NCBI GenBank assembly: GCA_037576215.1 | Contig: JBANDB010000006.1 | Coordinates: 372,001 to 436,000, forward strand | From: Armillaria gallica | Taxonomy: Eukaryota; Basidiomycota; Agaricomycetes; Agaricales; Physalacriaceae | Length of the DNA stretch: 64,000 nucleotides | Direction of reading: 5' to 3' | Shown: in pieces, positions 33,113 through 42,860 of the stretch | Position numbering within the stretch: position 1 is the first letter of the stretch | Layout: the number at the start of each line of letters is the position of its first letter | Translations under genes and position numbers: made by a program | The notes under the pieces: model-generated | The model's input: only the letters and a program-made list of their open reading frames with translations | The model's database searches: none | Told to the model about the DNA's origin: nothing

Positions 33113-34327
33113 CTACGACAGTCTGATTAGCCTCATGCAGGACATGGGGGTATTTCTCCACACACCTTTGACAGAAGACAATATGGTATCCTCAGCCGAA
33201 GACTCGCGTTTTGGCATTTTTGACTGAAGCCGGGTGTGTAGTTCCTTATCCTTTTGGCGTGTGCGGTCAATGTCAGCTCGGAGTTTTGCCTTCATTCGTT
33301 CATGGTACTCCGCTTGGATGCTACAAAAAGTTCAGCACATTTGTTTGAACAACGGATGTCAGCTAGCGTACCTCTTCAACGCATCGAGCTCGCGAAAGAA
33401 GTCCCACGGGTCGTTGATCTGCTTGACGGATTCCAGGTCATCCAAGACGTCTATGACTGGCATGGTGTCCGGAGGAAGCGTGCCGAATAAACTGATACCC
33501 CAGATTGGATCGTCCGAAAAATCTTTGACGTCGTCATCATCCAAACGTGTGCGTATACACGGCACGCAGTGCGAAACCTTCTTGATGAGCCCGCGAAAGA
33601 GTTTGGACACCTTCGAAAACCAGGTTGACGGTGCCGGTAGAGTATCGTCGACTATGCTGGCTGGACGAGATTGAAGGCTTTCACCGTCATGTTCAGAAGG
33701 AAGCGGCAAGGTTACCACGGAAGCTTCACGCTCGTCCGGATGGTCTTCAGTAGCACAGTCATCTTCAGTGAGCGGCTGGTGTTCTTCTTGAAGAGCCTGT
33801 TTGCGCTCAGCATCCTCCCAGCAGTAGTCTTCAAGAAGGCCGTCTTCCGTTTCCAGCTGATACTTGGGATTTGGCCACGGGTTGCCAATGGTGAAGTCGT
33901 TTCGGATCCGACACCTTGTCGTAGCCTGTGTTGGGTGAAAGCAGTCTGGCCAAGGCAGAGGCACGGTGGGATTGAGTGGCGCGCGCGACAACGGGTTGGA
34001 CGTGTTTGGTAAGACTGTTACGGCCATGTCTGGTGGGATGAAACGATCGGGCTGGCCAGGAGAAAGACCTTGAGAGAGCAAAGTCATGGCAACCTGTATG
34101 TACTCGACGCCGGGAACAGGGAGACATAGAAGCTAGAAAAAAGATAAAGAGGTCAGCAAAATGGATGCTGTGAATAATGTTAATGAACGCACGTAGGTAA
34201 CACAGGCGACATAGGTCTTGGTCTCCAGAGTTTCGCAAGCTTTTTCCACCTCAGTATCCTTCAAAGATTCGAGAGAAGCGACGGGGTTGAGCTTGAAGGC
34301 GATGTATTCTCCAAAATGAGGGATCAT
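33113..34327 (-). CDS. Family P2 copy B (intact), unknown function
   Basis: This is the only fully open P2 copy here and the reference for the family. Exons: 34327-34193, 34133-33372 and 33320-33113; introns of 59 and 51 nt. The product is about 365 residues and begins MIPHFGEYIAFKLNPVASLE. Conserved blocks: CETLETKTYVACVTY, LPVPGVEYI, PDRFIPPDMAV, PLPWPDCFHPTQATTRCRI, WPNPKYQLE, then a variable acidic stretch, HCVPCIRTR (Cys pair after a hydrophobic helix), PPDTMPVIDVLDDLESVKQ, INDPWDFFRELDALKR, and a charged, probably coiled C-terminal helix ending RLQSKMPKR. No signal peptide or known domain is seen. The Cys pair next to a hydrophobic segment could be lipidated, which is a guess. It stands head to head with P1 copy 2 (358 bp between start codons). 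Confidence 0.8.
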
Positions 34328-34686
34328 GACTGCAAAAGAGCAAGGTGAGGAGATTGGATATTCTTGCTGCGTGCTTCACGCTCGAGTTTAAGTCCCAAAA
34401 TATGAATGTCGCTGAGTTTCTCCATTGTTCTTGGAACAAAGGCACAACACGCGAATAAAACAAGAATAACGTGGGAGGTCAAGTTTATCCGGCAACTGCC
34501 GAGGGTACAATTGAGCGACTCAATTCTCTCGATCCTTATTTGTCGCTTATTGTCCACAACCAACTGTGACTGACTTATCCTCCTACCAGGTTACTTGATC
34601 TGATATATATATATAAGTGTTCATGTCTTTTTTGTCCAATCCATGCTTGCCACCCACCGCGTCTTCTTCCGTTTCCGAGTTACAGC
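34328..34686. promoter_or_regulatory. Shared divergent promoter of P2 copy B and P1 copy 2
   Basis: These 359 bp separate two start codons facing away from each other. A dyad, CCATTGTTC (34422-34430) and GAACAAAGG (34434-34442), lies 96 bp from the P2 start and is followed by GAATAAAACAAG. Near P1 there is an alternating TA run (34605-34615) about 75 bp before its ATG, a probable TATA box, and a CT-rich leader. The dyad is shared with three other P2 promoters. Confidence 0.6.
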
Positions 34687-36419
34687 ATGCCATCCTCTAT
34701 CACTATCATTCCTCGAAAGGACCCTCCCCCCAAGTTTCCAGCAAAACCATGCTGCGGTGACATCTTTGTTGTCGAAGAATCTCTGACAATCCCCTTTCAC
34801 AAACTACTCGCAGTAGCGGTGAATACCGCCTCCATCAAAACAGCAGTGACCCCAGCTTGTCGTAGAATTGTCGAAACTATATGTTCTTCTTCGCGTTTTT
34901 CGGAGAAACTGGGTCGTCGACGTCCTGGAATCTTATGCCATGCTCCGCTTGGAGCAGAGGGCGACACCCGGCCCTGGTTATTTCTCATGGGGACCTTTGA
35001 CGGTCACGACGAAATTAATCTTCCTCAAATATACCAAGACTTTGCGATCACCGTCTGTACTGATACAACCCGGGATGGGGAGGGCAAGTTTACCATACGA
35101 ACGTCTCCTGATTGGCGCATGTTCCCTCCAACGAAGACCCAGTGGGTTGTCGTGATACCCATGTCACCGCAGAGCGGAAAGCTTCCGGTTGAGCGATGGA
35201 TCTCCTTTGGCGACCAAAACATACCTTATATGATAGAGCCATCTGAATTCGCTAAGCTCACAAAGTACAGCAGAGGAAAGCTGGAAGAGTTCACTGGAAA
35301 GATTATGAGCGACCGAAACTATCTCACCAAGGTCGCTAAAGATATCCAGAAGCACGAACTCAAGGTCAGTGTTTCTCATCTTTTGCTTCAAACTCTGCAA
35401 TGACCTTGTTCTCGTATAGTATCGAGCTCAGAAGAAACGTGAATATGCTTCTAGTCGTAGGTCATCAGCTCAAATGCATCACCTGCAGCAGGGAATGCGG
35501 GTCCGTATCCTGGCTTCTAAGGACAATCTTCCTTCTAATCACGTCTAATTTTAGTCCATGCAACTCACCGACTTCACCAGCATCGGATTTGTCAGTCGAC
35601 TTCTACCACCATCATCCTCACGAGTCACCGTTCTTCGGGCTCCTCTTTCCCTTTCTTGTGCTCTTGGGTGTTCGTTGTTCCCGTTTCCGTGTGTCATTGT
35701 TTCATGGGCCCGAGCTCCGCTGCTGGTGCCGCATTGTTTCTCGAAATGGTGTGCGGCACTGTTGCACTTGTTCGGTGCTTGCGCTTTGTTGTTTCCATGG
35801 GCCCAGGTTCTGCTGCTCCTGCTGCAGCACTTTTTCTTGGATGGCGGCGTGCTTGACTTGGTGTTTGCGTTTTGTTGGTTCCGTTCCATAGGCCCTGCCG
35901 TTCCTGCTGCCCCGCTGTTCTTCGAAATTGTGTGCTGCAACATTGCGCGTCCTTGGTGCTTGCGTTTGGTTTCGATCGTTCCCGCCCTGCCAGTTTTTCG
36001 GTCCTCTATGTTGCTCGTTGGTCCGTGCATATGGCTGTATGTTTCACAGTGTCTCACCTTACATGACCACATCCACTTATGACGTGTTACTTCGGAATGC
36101 GTCGCTGGTTCTTTGTGTTTTTTTTTTTCACTTGTCCCTATAACACTTTAAATCCATGAGACGCCCTTGGCTGGCAACTGAGGGTATCACAGCGGCATGG
36201 AGTGTTGTAGTCTGTGACACGTTTAGTGGCGGCACAGAATCCCGGCGTTCCTTTTTGGGACCTTGTCCGGTTATCTAACTATCTAACTATCTAACTTTAA
36301 TTTCGAAAGATACGAGTCTTATTCCTCCTGTAGGACCGCGCATCAATGCAGCGCTCATCACCTGGCAGGAAGCCCGTTGCATCTGTTTATAGTAAAGCTT
36401 CCACGCGTGTGGTCCTTTA
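34687..36419 (+). pseudogene. Family P1 copy 2, last exon split by repeat R
   Basis: This is the clearest P1 N-terminus: MPSSITIIPRKDPPPKF, GDIFVVEESLTIPFHKL, CRRIVETICSS, GRRRPGILC, RPWLFLMGTFDGHDE, LPQIYQDFAI, W.VVIPMSPQSGKLPVERWI, FGDQNIPYMIEPSEFAKL, YSRGKLEEF, DRNYLTKVAKDIQKHELK. Introns follow at about 35367-35421 and 35501-35555, with a basic exon YRAQKKREYASSRRS between. The last exon begins SMQLTDFTS at 35556 and is interrupted at 35627-36311 by repeat R. The exon resumes to GRKPVASVYSKASTRVVL and TAA at 36419, matching the end of copy 1. Without the insert the exon is in frame except for a TAG at 36331-36333 where copy 1 has CAA/CAG (Gln). Function unknown; not secreted, no membrane segment. 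Confidence 0.8.
35627..36311 (+). mobile_element. Repeat R copy 2, retroposon-like insertion with 7-bp target duplication
   Basis: The 7-bp sequence ACGAGTC occurs on both sides (35620-35626 and 36312-36318). Removing the insert plus one repeat joins SSSRV to the rest of the P1 last exon in the correct frame, and the P1 relic at 9.4 kb shows the empty site (TGAGTCTT). The shared core with copy 1 is 35668-36295. The element ends in a (CTAA/CTAT)n tail and a short unique piece; it has no inverted ends and no gene of its own. This is the pattern of a SINE-like retroposon. The long open frames across it on both strands are by-products of its internal repeats. Confidence 0.8.
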
Positions 36420-36588
36420 ATCTTGTCTTCAAGGCTATCTCATAATTTATTACTATGTTATCTAATTCCCAGCGTCGCAAAGATCGTGCAGCCTGAGTCT
36501 TCCAGTTCTGGACCGTTATGTGAAACTACGAGATGACGTGTCTCCATTTAAAGACTCGTGTTCAAGGGACATTTTTGCTTGCAGTCGA

Positions 36589-36855
36589 GCATCTAGTCAT
36601 CCTTTTGTTGGGCGGATTCAATAGCGGCTTCAGTTTTGGCATTGACATGCTCGTGATATTGTTCTTCTATTCTGCGTGATGATAAGCGTATGCACGATGA
36701 TGAGATGGAATCACAAACCTTTTGAGAGCGTCCAGGTCGCGAAAAAAGTCCTATAAGTTGTTGCCTTCTTGCACCGAATTTACATCCTTTGACACGACTA
36801 TCACTGGCATAGTGTCCTCAGGCAGAGGGCCGAATAGGTTACTAATGACTACATA
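36589..36855 (-). pseudogene. Family P2 relic (copy C), 3' end only
   Basis: Only the last two exons remain: FGPLPEDTMPVIVVSKDVNS then a degenerate NDPW site (NNL-stop) followed by DFFRDLDALKR, an intron, and IEEQYHEHVNAK...QQKDD with a premature end at 36589. The stop replaces the conserved Trp. The fragment joins directly to the 3' end of the damaged PAF-acetylhydrolase-like gene. Confidence 0.75.
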
Positions 36856-36921
36856 TGGATGAGACTAGTGGTTCGGGTGAGCCAAATTTATTTAATACTC
36901 AATCTAACAAATGGCACATGC

Positions 36922-38196
36922 TTAATGTACAACAATGTTACCAGGACTTCCATTTATATGTCTCCTCGGCCGTCCATTGTTCCACTTCCCAACGTACTCA
37001 ATCTCCATTTCTGCCATTAGTTCAGTGTTCAAAGTGTCGTTCAGTTGATTGTCTAAGAACGCATTGGAGAGCCGTGCGATGATATCCATGAATCTGAGGC
37101 TGGTCTTAGTCCGAATACATGGCAAGAGAGGGTAATCAGAAAACGATTCATGTCTGGCGCGCGAAGATATCACAACTCTGCTTACTGTAGTGCAGCCTCC
37201 AAATGAATGCCCGGAAAAGGTGATATTTTCAACGCACTGTACGGGTTCGGGCCCGTTTTCGTGGGCCGACCAACTGTCCCAGTCCACAGCAGATCCGTCG
37301 ATAGTTTCTAGTAGTAAATCCTCATCTTTCCGTACAAGTGAAGAGAAGGCGGAATGTGCAAGGTATACTTCATGCTTCCGAAATGTCAGCTGGTCCTTCC
37401 TGAGTGGGAATAGACAATCAGACGGCGGGTGGTCCCGTTCCCATCTATATAAAGTTCAAATGTCAAGACTTTAGCATTTTGTTGTACGACTCACCGTACG
37501 TCTTCCTCTCGCAAATATCTTACTACTCTTGGTGTACGGATATTGTCGGTAATACATTTTCTGGTGGTGCAAGCAGGCGCAGTGCCATCTCGATGTTCAA
37601 TGGCTAGGACAACATGCCCTGAAGCGGCTATCCGCGAGCATATCTGACTAAGAACAGAATCATCAACGTTTGATTGCCAGGGAAACAATGATGAGAATTG
37701 ATGGTTACCTATAAGCGGTACTGCTGCCTGCGAGTCCATGAGAAACGATGACCAAGGACCATTGCTTCGTTCGCAGGAGCGGGGCATTGCGATACACAGG
37801 AACCTGTATTCACCTGACCATGCTAGTACCTGAATAAATGCTGCAAATAAGTACACAAACGCCCACAGAAGCCATGACGGGAAACGTTCTGTCTGAAGAT
37901 GAGCGTAGGACATGAAGCTATTTGCACAGAGGCCTACGTGAAGCAAAATCAACAAAACCACGCCATGTTTCGTTCAGAGGTCTGTTTAACCAGTCAATTC
38001 CGAGTCTCAGTGTCCACGATTTATCAACCATGTCAGCGGGATAGTACGCGGTGAATGCGACTTCGTCTAGGACAAGAGCAGGCTGCCCATTGGGCAATCT
38101 TGCAGAGCCGTATATGCGAGATGGTCTCACGGGAGTAACAAAGGTCGTTGCACCGACAGAATAGGGATCATGGCAGTCAGGAAGATGGAAAGGCAT
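36922..38196 (-). pseudogene. PAF-acetylhydrolase-like alpha/beta hydrolase, internal deletion
   Basis: PAF-AH type II-like enzymes are Ser esterases that hydrolyse short sn-2 acyl groups of phospholipids. The start is MPFHLPDCHDPYSVGATTFV at 38196. Diagnostic pieces: a hydrophobic segment (PSWLLWAFVYLFAAFIQVL), the SRIAASGHVVLAIEHRDGTAPAC strand, YLREEDVR, and GHSFGG with the nucleophile Ser (about 37200). The family normally has, between the nucleophile and the FSDYPLL region, a segment with LDPW and the catalytic Asp; here HSFGGCTTVSRVV runs straight into SSRARHESFSDYPLLP, so that segment is missing. Ser and the His of HESFSD remain. With the Asp lost, activity is unlikely. Intron borders in the N-terminal half are uncertain. 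Confidence 0.65.
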
Positions 38197-38447
38197 CTAT
38201 GATTGCCGTAAGCGCAGCTGTCAGCGTTCATAAAAGACCGAGCAATTTTCTACGCTGAAACAATCAATAATACTCTGAGCAAGTGTTAAACGAGCCTTAG
38301 CATTTTCTTATGTGATCATGTGACGACTTGCCCGAATTGTGGGAGAGAATGCACAATATAACATTAATCATAGATAATCATCCCCAGGACAGCATGGAAT
38401 TGGCTGTATTTCTTGGTTCTTCAGCCTTTTGTCGCACGAGTTCAATA

Positions 38448-39543
38448 TCAGCACTTCTTTGCTTTCATTCGCTGGTAGTACTCCGCTTCGATTCTAAGAT
38501 TGTCAAATAGTCAGACTCTACATCCCGGCAATGCTAAATGGTTGACATACCTTTTCAAAGCATCCAGTTCACGAAAGAAATCCCAAGGATCATTGACTTT
38601 TTTGACCGACTCCAGATCATTCGATACAATCACCACTGGAATGCTGTCAGCGGTGACGACCGGGGCAAACGATGATGTCGAGATATCATCGTCTTCGTCA
38701 TAGGAATAGGCCGGAGAATGGGAAAGACGGGGAACCTTCACGAACAGTCGGTGGAAAAACGACGAGACGGGGAAGCGTCTTCGAAAAGCGATCAGTAGTT
38801 GAGAACTACCAGCATCCCTACCCAGGCCGGCTGGGTAAGAAGTCCTGCTCTTGTCTTCGCTGGCTGATCGACAGTACGCGTTCTCGATGTCCTCCTCAAA
38901 CCAAACGGGAAACGTATCGTTGGATCTTCGACACTCGTCAGACTCATCATCGGGAGATGCTCTGCCAACAGCATCAATGCCACCACTGGATGAAACATCT
39001 TGTCCAAGTCGTAGGGCATCCCTACGGTCAGCATCCTGGCGAAAATACTGGTCGAGGCGAAGGCGATCAGTGGCGAGCTCCATTTTATATTTGGGTTCTG
39101 GCCATGGATCGCCGACGTTGGTATCGTTTTGGACGCGGCATTTTATCGTTGCTTGTGTTGGGTGGTAGCAGTTTGGCCAAGGAAGGGGATTGGAAGGCTT
39201 CATTGGCGGTCGCGAAAGTGGGTGGCAAGTTTCCGGTGATATTGGCACAGACATGTCGGGCAGAATAAAGCGTCCCAGGTCACCGTTAGGAAGGCCCTGT
39301 GAAACTAGAGCCGCAGTAAGGGATACATATTTGGCGTCAGGCAAGGGGAAGGAGCAGAGCTAATGTATATTAGTGAGGTTAACACTCTGGAGTAGACGAT
39401 GAACGTACATTGATAACACATGCAATATAAGTCTTACTCTTCAATGCTTTGCAGGCCTTCAACACCGCAGGATCGTTCAACGATCTGAGCGAAGCAACAG
39501 GGTCCAGTTTGAGAACGACGTATTCTCCAAAGTGAGGAAGCAT
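38448..39543 (-). pseudogene. Family P2 copy D, C-terminal frameshift
   Basis: The start is MLPHFGEYVVLKLDPVASLR at 39543. The order matches copy B: CSFPLPDAKYV, GRFILPDMSVPI, PLPWPNCYHPTQATIKCRV, WPEPKYKME, a long acidic region, PVVIVSNDLESVKK, VNDPWDFFRELDALKR. After the last intron it reads IEAEYYQRMKAKK and stops at 38448; shifting by one nucleotide continues the paralogous ADIELVRQKAEE. The conserved RLQSKMPK end is therefore lost. The Cys pair seen in other copies is also absent here (SHSPAYSYDED). It could still make a shortened protein. Confidence 0.75.
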
Positions 39544-39619
39544 GAGGATGGTGAAGAGGAAAGGTCAAGCATTTGAATTCACATTTGTTGGCTTATATGA
39601 ACACTCTGCCTTTGTCCCC

Positions 39620-39660
39620 GAGTACCATTCGAGAGAACAAAGGCTAGCGACAAAGGCATG
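39620..39660. promoter_or_regulatory. P2 promoter block, copy D
   Basis: ACCATTC (39624-39630) and GAACAAAGG (39635-39643) followed by GACAAAGG correspond to the dyad of copies A, B and E, about 83 bp from the copy D start codon. The left half-site is degenerate. Confidence 0.4.
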
Positions 39661-39910
39661 GTGGGCAACAGTTTGAAAGAGGCGCCGGCATTTGCCGACT
39701 GTGAGACGCCGCGCGTGACGCATCCGCTAGCAGGCTGGACTGAATTATTACTTGAACCATGGCCAAGCCTTGTCTTGCGAATTTTTTTCTCAAAGGGGGG
39801 AATGATGACGGATGCTAGAGTTTCCCGCTCGGAGAAAAAGGTTAGAAATTTTGAAAGTATTCTATAGTGTTTTACTATGAGTATGAAATAAGTACGCAGA
39901 AATCTATAAC

Positions 39911-42053
39911 CTACATGGCAGCTGCAGGTGTGGAATGTCCAGACTTCTGCCTCTTCTGCGCCGGCTGAGCATCATCCGAGTCCTGCCGGGGCCGCTTGGT
40001 ACTACCTCCTACTGCGAGTTGATCTTCCGCGCCATCATCTGAAGGCCATCCGTCCTTGCTAAGGGTCATTCGCCAGAAGGCTTCCAGGGCTCTGTGATCA
40101 CGGAATACAACCTTTTCAAGGTCAATTGGTGGTCTGCGAGGTCTGGGGAAAATCAGGAATAACTCTGATTCCAAGTCGGTATCCGGTGGATGTGAGAAGT
40201 CCCTCCACTCGCGGATGGTAAAGAGAGCGTTCTTCGTCCAAGTGTCAAAAGGACCGCAGTCAAATTGAAAATTCTCGCCCAGACATCCCCAACGATTTGC
40301 CAGACCAAACTTCTCGACACCTCCGAAAAACTTCCCATCACCCAAATCTATGCAGGAGTCAAAGATATAGGGTATAAGGCTCCGGAGAACGGGGCCGACT
40401 TTGCTGTGCTGTAAGTAGTGGAGGCCGTGATATAGCGTAACCCAAATGAAGGATTCGAAATCGTCTTGGGATAGATGCTTCTGGGATCCGTCTGCAAGAA
40501 GCCTGGTAGATATGAATTGCCATGTGCCCTTTGCGTTGATGAGAAAGGGTAAAAGATCGAGTAAGAGGCGAGCACTAACCGTGGGCTTAACTTGTGGCGT
40601 TGCTTTGTCCAAGTCGTCTGCGTGTATAGCCATATCCCAGTCGTTCAATATGCCACGTCCTCCACCATCGTAATTGTCCTTTGGCGCCTTATCATCGTAT
40701 ATGGTCAAAATGTTCCCACTGCTAACATCGCGATGAAGAAACTTGCAAATTGTAAAGGCATTCTCATGAGCTAAGGTCAAAGTTATACCAATGAATGTGA
40801 AGGTCAACTTTCAAACATCGCCACTCACCCAAAAAAGCTTCGTATACAATTCTCATAAGCTGTTTCGAGGACTTGAAGTGACTCGGAGGCCGCCCAACCT
40901 CTTCTGTTAGGATCCGTTGGTGTTCACGGATGCAGAAGACTGGGGGATATGCTCTTAGGTTCCAGTCTTCGTTGATATACTTGTGGGAGGTAGTCGTCTG
41001 GCCGAGAATGACACCACCACAGACAAGAGTAGGGACATTTCGGACACCAGCGTCACTGAGGGTCTTCAGCATCTTCAGTTCGTGAGGCAGACTGGTATCC
41101 CGCCAAGTATCTTTGAAGAACCCAAGAGTTCCGGTCTTCATATCGTATACAGGAAGACCCAAAGTTGTTCTTCCCGGTATGCCTTTTGGTATAGCGATGG
41201 CGGGACCAGCAATAACCTCCCTTTCGCTGCCACCATCTGGCACGCGAATCTTCACGAACGTTGGGTAGCACTTCCGATAGATCCGGGGTCTCAGAACCGG
41301 TTCTGAAAGCGATGTTTCCTCGTCCGTGGCCGGTATCACTGTGTCGTCCATGCCTCGACCGCTATCTGTCAACGCATAAAACCAGTACAGAAACCCGATG
41401 AAATATTTGCCTTCTGTCGAGAGATCGAACGCACACGATACGACGGTGTAAGTTCTCTCCCATTTGAAGAAGCGGACGCCATCCAGTCCAAGACTAAGCG
41501 AGAACAGGTGTTTGCGATATTGCGCGTTCAATATCCGAGCAGCACAACTAGCAAGCCGATCGAGGTAGGCACTTGAAGACTCCGTCTCTAACACCCGCTC
41601 ATTCAGGTCGTCATCTTTGAATCCACAAAGAGAGGATGAATTTCTGAATTCCAGCCCGAGATCCACTTTATCCCATCGGGTGGGACTGGTTTGTATGTCG
41701 AGACCAGAGTTGTAGACAAAAGCGTCAGTGACAGTGCTGTAGTCCGAACCATGTTCAACATTTTTGCACTCCTTGTCCAGAACAATCGAGAAGGCGGGAG
41801 AGAGCTCTGATGTTACGGCTTGAATCACGCTGGCCTGAAAAGTATCATCAAGACGTCAACCGTCCACAACCAGTAAACTCACGACCGCTTTGGCGTAGTC
41901 CTTATCACTGGGATATTTTTCGGGTGATTTGATCGACTGAAAGTTGTCCTGAAGGTGATTGGGGGAGCCCAGAACGAATTGACCATCTGATGATCCCATA
42001 AGGTCCTGGAAAAATAGTCCAACTGGCATAGGCCCGATCCAATGATCGTCCAT
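39911..42053 (-). CDS. FunK1 fungal-type protein kinase (intact)
   Basis: An eukaryotic-like Ser/Thr kinase of the FunK1 family, with a fungus-specific N-terminal block. I choose MDDHWIGPMPVGLFF at 42053 as start. Introns lie at about 41835-41884 and 40772-40828, plus a 51-nt one near 40533-40583 that is a multiple of three and open, so it looks like coding sequence but separates KPT from GTWQF. Catalytic features: HRDVSSGNIL (catalytic Asp), ILNDWDMA (metal-binding Asp), GTWQFISTRLL, and SQDDFESFIWVTLYHGL. The C-terminus is a nuclear-localisation-like basic stretch (KRPRQDSDDAQPAQKRQKS). All motifs are present and no break is seen. Confidence 0.85.
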
Positions 42054-42473
42054 TTCTTTCAATCTTTTTGTCAAGTGAGTTATCAGATTCTTGTGGAGAG
42101 TAATGCGTTTATTTATCTAGTGTTTAAGAAAGAAACCTGAGAAGATATTAGCCACACTATCCTTCGCAAGGCAAGAAACAGGTACCGGCTGTGACTCGTT
42201 GGCTGCTGTTTGTCCTGAGGGCAGTAAGTTCAATGAAAGTACAATCAAGGGCAGATGTTTATGAGGAAGCAATATTGCCACCCTCCAGTGTTTGGTACGA
42301 ATGAAAACACATGGCAGGCGACGGTGTCCTGAGACCAAAAATAGACACCCACGATCACGTGGTTGCATAAGGGCAGGCAATCTGGCGTTCGCCGTTAGAA
42401 TTAATAAGTAATATCTTGCTAAACTCGTCCCTCTACTCTGTTCTACCCAAAAACAAAAATTCAAGTTGCATAA
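42054..42473. other. Intergenic; promoter side of the FunK1 kinase
   Basis: A 115-codon minus-strand frame (42117-42464) has no family resemblance. Nothing else can be supported. Confidence 0.4.
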
Positions 42474-42860
42474 CTAGAGGTCCTTCTGGTCCTTCTGGTC
42501 ACTCCTTTCAGCTCTCTCACTAGCTCTCTCACTACCACCACCGCATCTGAGCCACTGAACTAGCAACTCTGCACTGCTTACTAGCCATCTTGGGACTGTG
42601 GTGGCCATGAAGGGGCTCAGGATGTAGAACAGTAGAAGAAGCCCAGAGCCTGAGGGGATAATCCACCATGCCATCCCATGCCAGCGGAGGGTCCAGTCAT
42701 CGTTGTCGCCAAAGACCATGGGTTGTCCGACAACAATGTCTCTTCGCGCGGTGAAAGTAAGAGTCCAGATATTGAAGGCAATCACACATACTACTAGCAA
42801 GAAATAAAACATTGTAAATAGCGACAACACATATATACTACACAATGTCTGCCTTCCCAT
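42474..42860 (-). CDS. Possible small membrane protein overlapping the 7-TM copy d end
   Basis: A 128-codon frame starting MGRQTLCSIYVLSLFTMFYF has two or three hydrophobic segments (LFTMFYFLLVVCVIAFNIW; AWWIIPSGSGLLLLFYILS) and a C-terminal charged repeat (SERASERAERSDQKDQKDL) produced by short tandem repeats in the DNA (GGTCCTTCT and AGCTCTCTCACT units). It overlaps the last 23 bp of the 7-TM copy d coding region in another frame. No family recognised; it could be a real gene or a chance frame. Confidence 0.3.
   Translation of the reverse strand: MGRQTLCSIYVLSLFTMFYFLLVVCVIAFNIWTLTFTARRDIVVGQPMVFGDNDDWTLRWHGMAWWIIPSGSGLLLLFYILSPFMATTVPRWLVSSAELLVQWLRCGGGSERASERAERSDQKDQKDL

Noticed and set aside
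35551..36082. Overlapping 170-codon frames on both strands
   Set aside because: Same explanation as in repeat R copy 1; the plus-strand frame merely continues from the interrupted P1 exon.
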